20,134 bases of DNA. Source: an uncultured Clostridia bacterium. GTDB lineage: Bacteria > Bacillota > Clostridia > Christensenellales > Borkfalkiaceae. The position numbers and the translations under genes are program-made. The stretch is from assembly GCA_944354085.1 (NCBI GenBank), contig CALVPW010000107.1, positions 1-20,134 on the forward strand, written 5' to 3'. Position 1 is the first letter of the stretch; every line of letters begins with the position of its first letter. The notes beneath the pieces were generated by a model. It was not told where the DNA came from, searched no databases, and worked only from the letters and a program-made list of their open reading frames with translations. Shown here piece by piece: positions 18,408 through 20,134 of the stretch.

Positions 18408-20134
18408 TTATTCCTCGTCGCCGTCGTCGAAGAGGTCGCTCTTCGTCTCGTCTTCGTCTTCCGCCTCGTCGTCATCGGCGAAGAGGTTGCCGAAGGAGAA
18501 ATCTTCGTCCACGTCCGACATATCGTCGTCGTCCTCGTCTTCGCCCTCTTTGAAGAGGTCGTCGGAGACGAAGTCCTCGTCGTCGCCCGCTTCGTCGAAG
18601 ATGGAGCCGATGCCCTCGTCTTCCTCGTCCTCGTCGGGCAGAGAGAAGTCGAAGTCCTGCTCTTCCTCGTGGCGATCGTCGCGGCGGGGTTCGCGGTCGT
18701 CATCGTCGTCAAATTCGCGGATGACGAGCTCTTCGTTGTTCTCGGTGAGCACTTTCACATCGAGCGCGAGCGATTGCAGTTCCTTCAACAGCACCTTGAA
18801 CGCCTCGGGGATGCCGGGCTCGGAGATGTTGTTGCCTTTGACGATGCTCTCGTACGTCTTGACACGGCCGACGATATCGTCCGACTTGACGGTGAGGATC
18901 TCCTGCAGGATGTGCGCGGCGCCGTAAGCCTCGAGCGCCCACACCTCCATTTCGCCGAAACGCTGACCGCCGAACTGCGCCTTACCGCCGAGCGGCTGCT
19001 GCGTGACCATCGAGTAAGGACCGATGGAACGCGCGTGGATCTTGTCGTCGACGAGGTGGATGAGCTTGATCATGTACATGATACCGATCGTGACGCGGTT
19101 CTCGAAGGGTTCGCCCGTTCTGCCGTCGAACACCTGGAACTTGCCGTCCACCTTGCCTTCGGGATTAAAGAGGTTGTTTTCGCGGAAGAGCTGTTCGATA
19201 TCGCTCTCCGTTGCGCCGTCGAAGACGGGCGTGGCGATCTTCCAGCCCAGCTGACGGCACACATAGCCGAGGTGCACTTCGAGCACCTGACCGATGTTCA
19301 TACGCGAAGGGACGCCGAGCGGGTTCAAAAGGATCTGCAGCGGCGTACCGTCGGGCAGGAAGGGCATATCGCTCTGCGGCAGCACGCGGGAGATGACGCC
19401 CTTGTTGCCGTGGCGGCCCGCCATCTTGTCGCCCACCTGGATCTTACGCTTTTGCGCGATGTATACGCGCACGAGCTTGTTGACACCGGGCGAGAGTTCG
19501 TCTTTGTTCTCACGCGTGAAGATCTTCACGTCGACGACGATACCGCCTTCGCCGTGCGGCACGCGCAGCGACGTATCGCGCACCTCGCGCGATTTTTCGC
19601 CGAAAATGGCGCGCAGGAGGCGCTCTTCGGGCGTGAGTTCGGTCTCGCCCTTGGGCGTGACCTTGCCGACGAGGATATCGTTGGAACCGACCTCGGCGCC
19701 GATGCGGACGATGCCGTTCTCGTCAAGGTCTTTGAGCGCGTCGTCGCCCACGTTGGGGATGTCGCGCGTGATCTCCTCTTCGCCGAGCTTGGTGTCGCGG
19801 GCTTCCGTTTCGTGCTCCTCGATATGGATGGAGGTGAAAACGTCGTCCTGCACGAGTTTTTCGGAGATAAGGATCGCGTCCTCATAGTTATAGCCTTCCC
19901 ACTCCATGAAGCCGACGAGGATGTTCTTGCCGAGGGCAAGCTCGCCGCCCCACGTGGAAGGGCCGTCTGCAATGACGTCGCCCTTGTTCACGCGGTCGCC
20001 CGTGGAGATGATGGGACGCTGATTGAGGCAGGTCCCCTGGTTGGAACGCTCAAATTTCTTTAAGGGATATTCGGCGATGAAGCCGCTGTCCTCGCGGATC
20101 TTGATGAGGTCGGAAGCGACGCCCACCGCGACGC
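18408..20134 (-). CDS. rpoB: DNA-directed RNA polymerase subunit beta, partial
   Basis: The C-terminal 575 or so residues of beta; the 5' end, including the rifampicin region, lies beyond the right edge. Conserved blocks include KKFERSNQGTCLNQRP, WEGYNYEDAILISE, KMAGRHGNKGVISRVLP, LNPLGVPSRMNIGQVLE and GGKAQFGGQRFGEMEVWALE. After the usual end (LALDVKVLTENNEELVI) the protein runs on for about 100 strongly acidic residues (18411-18717). Several Leu/Ile-Phe motifs recur in it: SIFDEA, DLFKEG, NLFADD and DLFDDG. Such a long tail is unusual; clostridial RpoB typically ends with only a short acidic stretch. The stop is followed by the rpoC ribosome site. Confidence 0.97.
   Translation of the reverse strand, partial: VAVGVASDLIKIREDSGFIAEYPLKKFERSNQGTCLNQRPIISTGDRVNKGDVIADGPSTWGGELALGKNILVGFMEWEGYNYEDAILISEKLVQDDVFTSIHIEEHETEARDTKLGEEEITRDIPNVGDDALKDLDENGIVRIGAEVGSNDILVGKVTPKGETELTPEERLLRAIFGEKSREVRDTSLRVPHGEGGIVVDVKIFTRENKDELSPGVNKLVRVYIAQKRKIQVGDKMAGRHGNKGVISRVLPQSDMPFLPDGTPLQILLNPLGVPSRMNIGQVLEVHLGYVCRQLGWKIATPVFDGATESDIEQLFRENNLFNPEGKVDGKFQVFDGRTGEPFENRVTIGIMYMIKLIHLVDDKIHARSIGPYSMVTQQPLGGKAQFGGQRFGEMEVWALEAYGAAHILQEILTVKSDDIVGRVKTYESIVKGNNISEPGIPEAFKVLLKELQSLALDVKVLTENNEELVIREFDDDDDREPRRDDRHEEEQDFDFSLPDEDEEDEGIGSIFDEAGDDEDFVSDDLFKEGEDEDDDDMSDVDEDFSFGNLFADDDEAEDEDETKSDLFDDGDEE

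Overview
This window comes from a high-GC, endospore-forming member of the Firmicutes, most likely class Clostridia. A Christensenellales-like lineage is possible, but that is inference. Support comes from spoVAD and spoVAE, Gram-positive type lipoproteins, an RsgI-type anti-sigma domain, a HelD helicase, consensus sigma-A promoters and strong Shine-Dalgarno sites. Every convincing gene lies on the minus strand, so transcription runs from high to low coordinates.

Right to left (transcription order): the 3' part of rpoB (18408-20134, 5' end outside the window) and complete rpoC (14205-18395) end at a perfect 15-bp terminator. RpoB has a roughly 100-residue acidic C-terminal tail, and RpoC is about 150-200 residues longer than the Bacillus protein. 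Next are a lipoprotein with a poly-aspartate tail (12997-14031) and a single open frame joining an ECF sigma factor to an RsgI-like membrane anti-sigma factor (11448-12947), which has an internal ribosome binding site at the join. An ArsR-family regulator (11101-11358) has its own promoter flanked by palindromes. A HelD-type RNA polymerase-associated helicase is translationally coupled to a HAD phosphatase (7908-10951).

A four-gene operon (3966-7741) encodes two ABC-2 exporters: a DrrA-like ATPase with its permease, then a NatA-like ATPase with a NatB-like permease. Its promoter has a run of nine Gs in the spacer, and it ends at a strong terminator. A spoVAD-spoVAE pair follows (2505-3891), without spoVAC, ending in its own terminator. 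An apbE lipoprotein gene (flavin transfer) overlaps a NusG-domain-II membrane protein gene (770-2418).

The left 770 bases hold no convincing protein gene. They contain tRNA-Arg(ACG) with a perfect consensus promoter, a cluster of DnaA-box-like sites, and a tandem array of tRNA 3'-end fragments. In each fragment the T-loop is interrupted by about 82 bp, and the fragments are interleaved with three copies of a 38-bp terminator-like hairpin.

The points most worth a second look are the sigma/anti-sigma fusion, the split tRNA-fragment array, the acidic RpoB tail with recurring Leu/Ile-Phe motifs, the RpoC expansion and the shared poly-Asp tails. No complete novel defence or mobile system was recognised.
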